Below, in pieces: positions 40,878 through 41,225 of a DNA stretch of 41,225 bases (position 1 is the first letter of the stretch; each line of letters opens with the position of its first letter). Where the stretch lies: assembly GCA_017456285.1 (NCBI GenBank), contig JAFTJQ010000057.1, positions 1-41,225 on the forward strand, in the 5' to 3' direction. The DNA comes from Lentisphaeria bacterium. Its GTDB lineage: Bacteria > Verrucomicrobiota > Lentisphaeria > Victivallales > Victivallaceae. Under the pieces are notes generated by a model. That model made no database searches, was not told the origin of the DNA, and saw nothing but the letters and a program-made list of their open reading frames with translations. The translations under genes and the position numbers were made by a program.

Positions 40878-41225
40878 TTTTGCTCCTTCTGATATCTGAA
40901 AGTTTCATTTTGCCGCTGGTGGTGGGTTGCGGTCTTTCCCCGATGCGGCGATCGGAAAGACGTATCATTGGTTTGCGAGCAGCTTTCACCGGCAGAGTTT
41001 CCGGGAGAGCAGCTCCGAGCATGGAGGCACAGACAGCACATCCTGCGATACAGTCAAGCCAATGGTTGTCAGTCCGGTCGGGTTTGAGCTTCCATTCGTC
41101 AACTGTTCTGCCGCGACCTTGGGTCTTGACTTTGTATTCGGCGGTCAGATGTTCTGCCAGGAGCTGATGTACTCCGGGAATCCTGCCGTACAAAGAAAGA
41201 TTGCCTTTTTCGCCGAGTTCCACCG
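40870..41225 (-). CDS. phage terminase large subunit, GpA-like (C-terminal part; runs off the window)
   Basis: Only the last 118 or so residues are in the window; the 5' part lies to the right. The stretch EYKVKTQGRGRTVDEWKLKP followed by DNHWLDCIAGCAVCASMLG is the conserved end of GpA-type (lambda-like) terminases, in which this Asp/His-containing region closes the nuclease domain. The tail after it is basic (RPQPTTSGKMKLSDIRRSKNG). It belongs to a different terminase family from the one at 27201-28445. Confidence 0.85.
   Translation of the reverse strand, partial: VELGEKGNLSLYGRIPGVHQLLAEHLTAEYKVKTQGRGRTVDEWKLKPDRTDNHWLDCIAGCAVCASMLGAALPETLPVKAARKPMIRLSDRRIGERPQPTTSGKMKLSDIRRSKNG

Larger units (their letters stand above)
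38447..41225 (-). mobile_element. left end of a phage-derived or integrative island (right end outside the window)
   Basis: Five complete genes and one partial gene run leftward with overlaps or small gaps: GpA-like terminase end, two 35-residue proteins, DUF2924 protein, serine recombinase and HTH protein, then a terminator. Terminase plus recombinase identifies phage origin. The exact left attachment site is not resolved; it lies between the tRNA-Ala end (37937) and the terminator. Confidence 0.75.

Noticed and set aside
40730-41041. 103-codon minus-strand frame over the terminase end and the 35-residue genes
   Set aside because: It is in a different frame from the GpA motif and from the conserved PEHIRQA frames, and has no ribosome site.
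1-41225. CRISPR array
   Set aside because: No regularly spaced direct repeat with unique spacers was found. The AAATTCTC copies are too short and too irregular in spacing.

Overview
The window looks like chromosomal DNA from a Gram-negative, AT-rich, carbohydrate-degrading bacterium, most probably a member of the Lentisphaerota (Victivallis-like, animal gut or rumen). This is an inference from three things. A pseudopilin at 14.3-14.9 kb has the processing motif and H-x(10)-DG tail typical of that group. Secreted or glycan-active enzymes are abundant (sialate O-acetylesterase, CE7 esterase, GH127, a decayed GH78-like gene). The window also carries a secretin and a LolA-like protein, which imply an outer membrane. 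Promoters recur as TTGAAA/TTGATT, 16-17 bp, TATATT.

Layout. 0-1.8 kb: a GC-richer non-coding tract with a nested inverted repeat, fabG, and a small zinc-ribbon/poly-Asp protein. 1.9-7.0 kb (minus): a tight four-gene operon of secretin, MacA-like adaptor, MacB-like ATPase and MacB-like permease, apparently a tripartite exporter whose outer-membrane channel is a secretin. 7.2-13.0 kb (plus): a 1205-aa exported FG-GAP/LamG protein and a sialate O-acetylesterase. 13.0-17.2 kb (minus): a UDP-GlcNAc 4-epimerase, a G9/C9 inverted repeat, a His-rich pseudopilin with a Cys/His membrane protein, a frameshifted GH78-like pseudogene, and a CE7 esterase. 18.1-20.9 kb (plus): pyruvate phosphate dikinase behind a long AT-rich leader. 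21.1-26.9 kb (minus): lysA, tsaB, an unknown membrane protein, a GAF/SpoIIE-type phosphatase, a LolA-like protein, an ECF sigma factor and a small membrane protein, possibly one operon. 27.2-28.4 kb: a complete terminase large subunit with no phage neighbours. 28.6-31.3 kb: GH127 beta-L-arabinofuranosidase divergent from an AraC regulator. 31.4-37.8 kb: rpoD-rpsU (minus), and mfd with a PHP phosphoesterase (plus). 37.86 kb: tRNA-Ala(GGC).

The right end (about 37.9-41.2 kb) is a mobile or phage-derived island read leftward: a GpA-like terminase (cut by the window edge), two tandem paralogous 35-residue proteins, a DUF2924 protein, a serine recombinase and a small HTH protein. Most of these genes overlap or nearly touch. 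Between the tRNA and the island is a 555-bp non-coding tract with two perfect inverted repeats interleaved in pseudoknot order and six copies of the octamer AAATTCTC. The tract and the twin 35-residue proteins are the least explained features. The secretin-MacAB operon and the His-rich pilin unit are the best candidates for functional systems worth describing.
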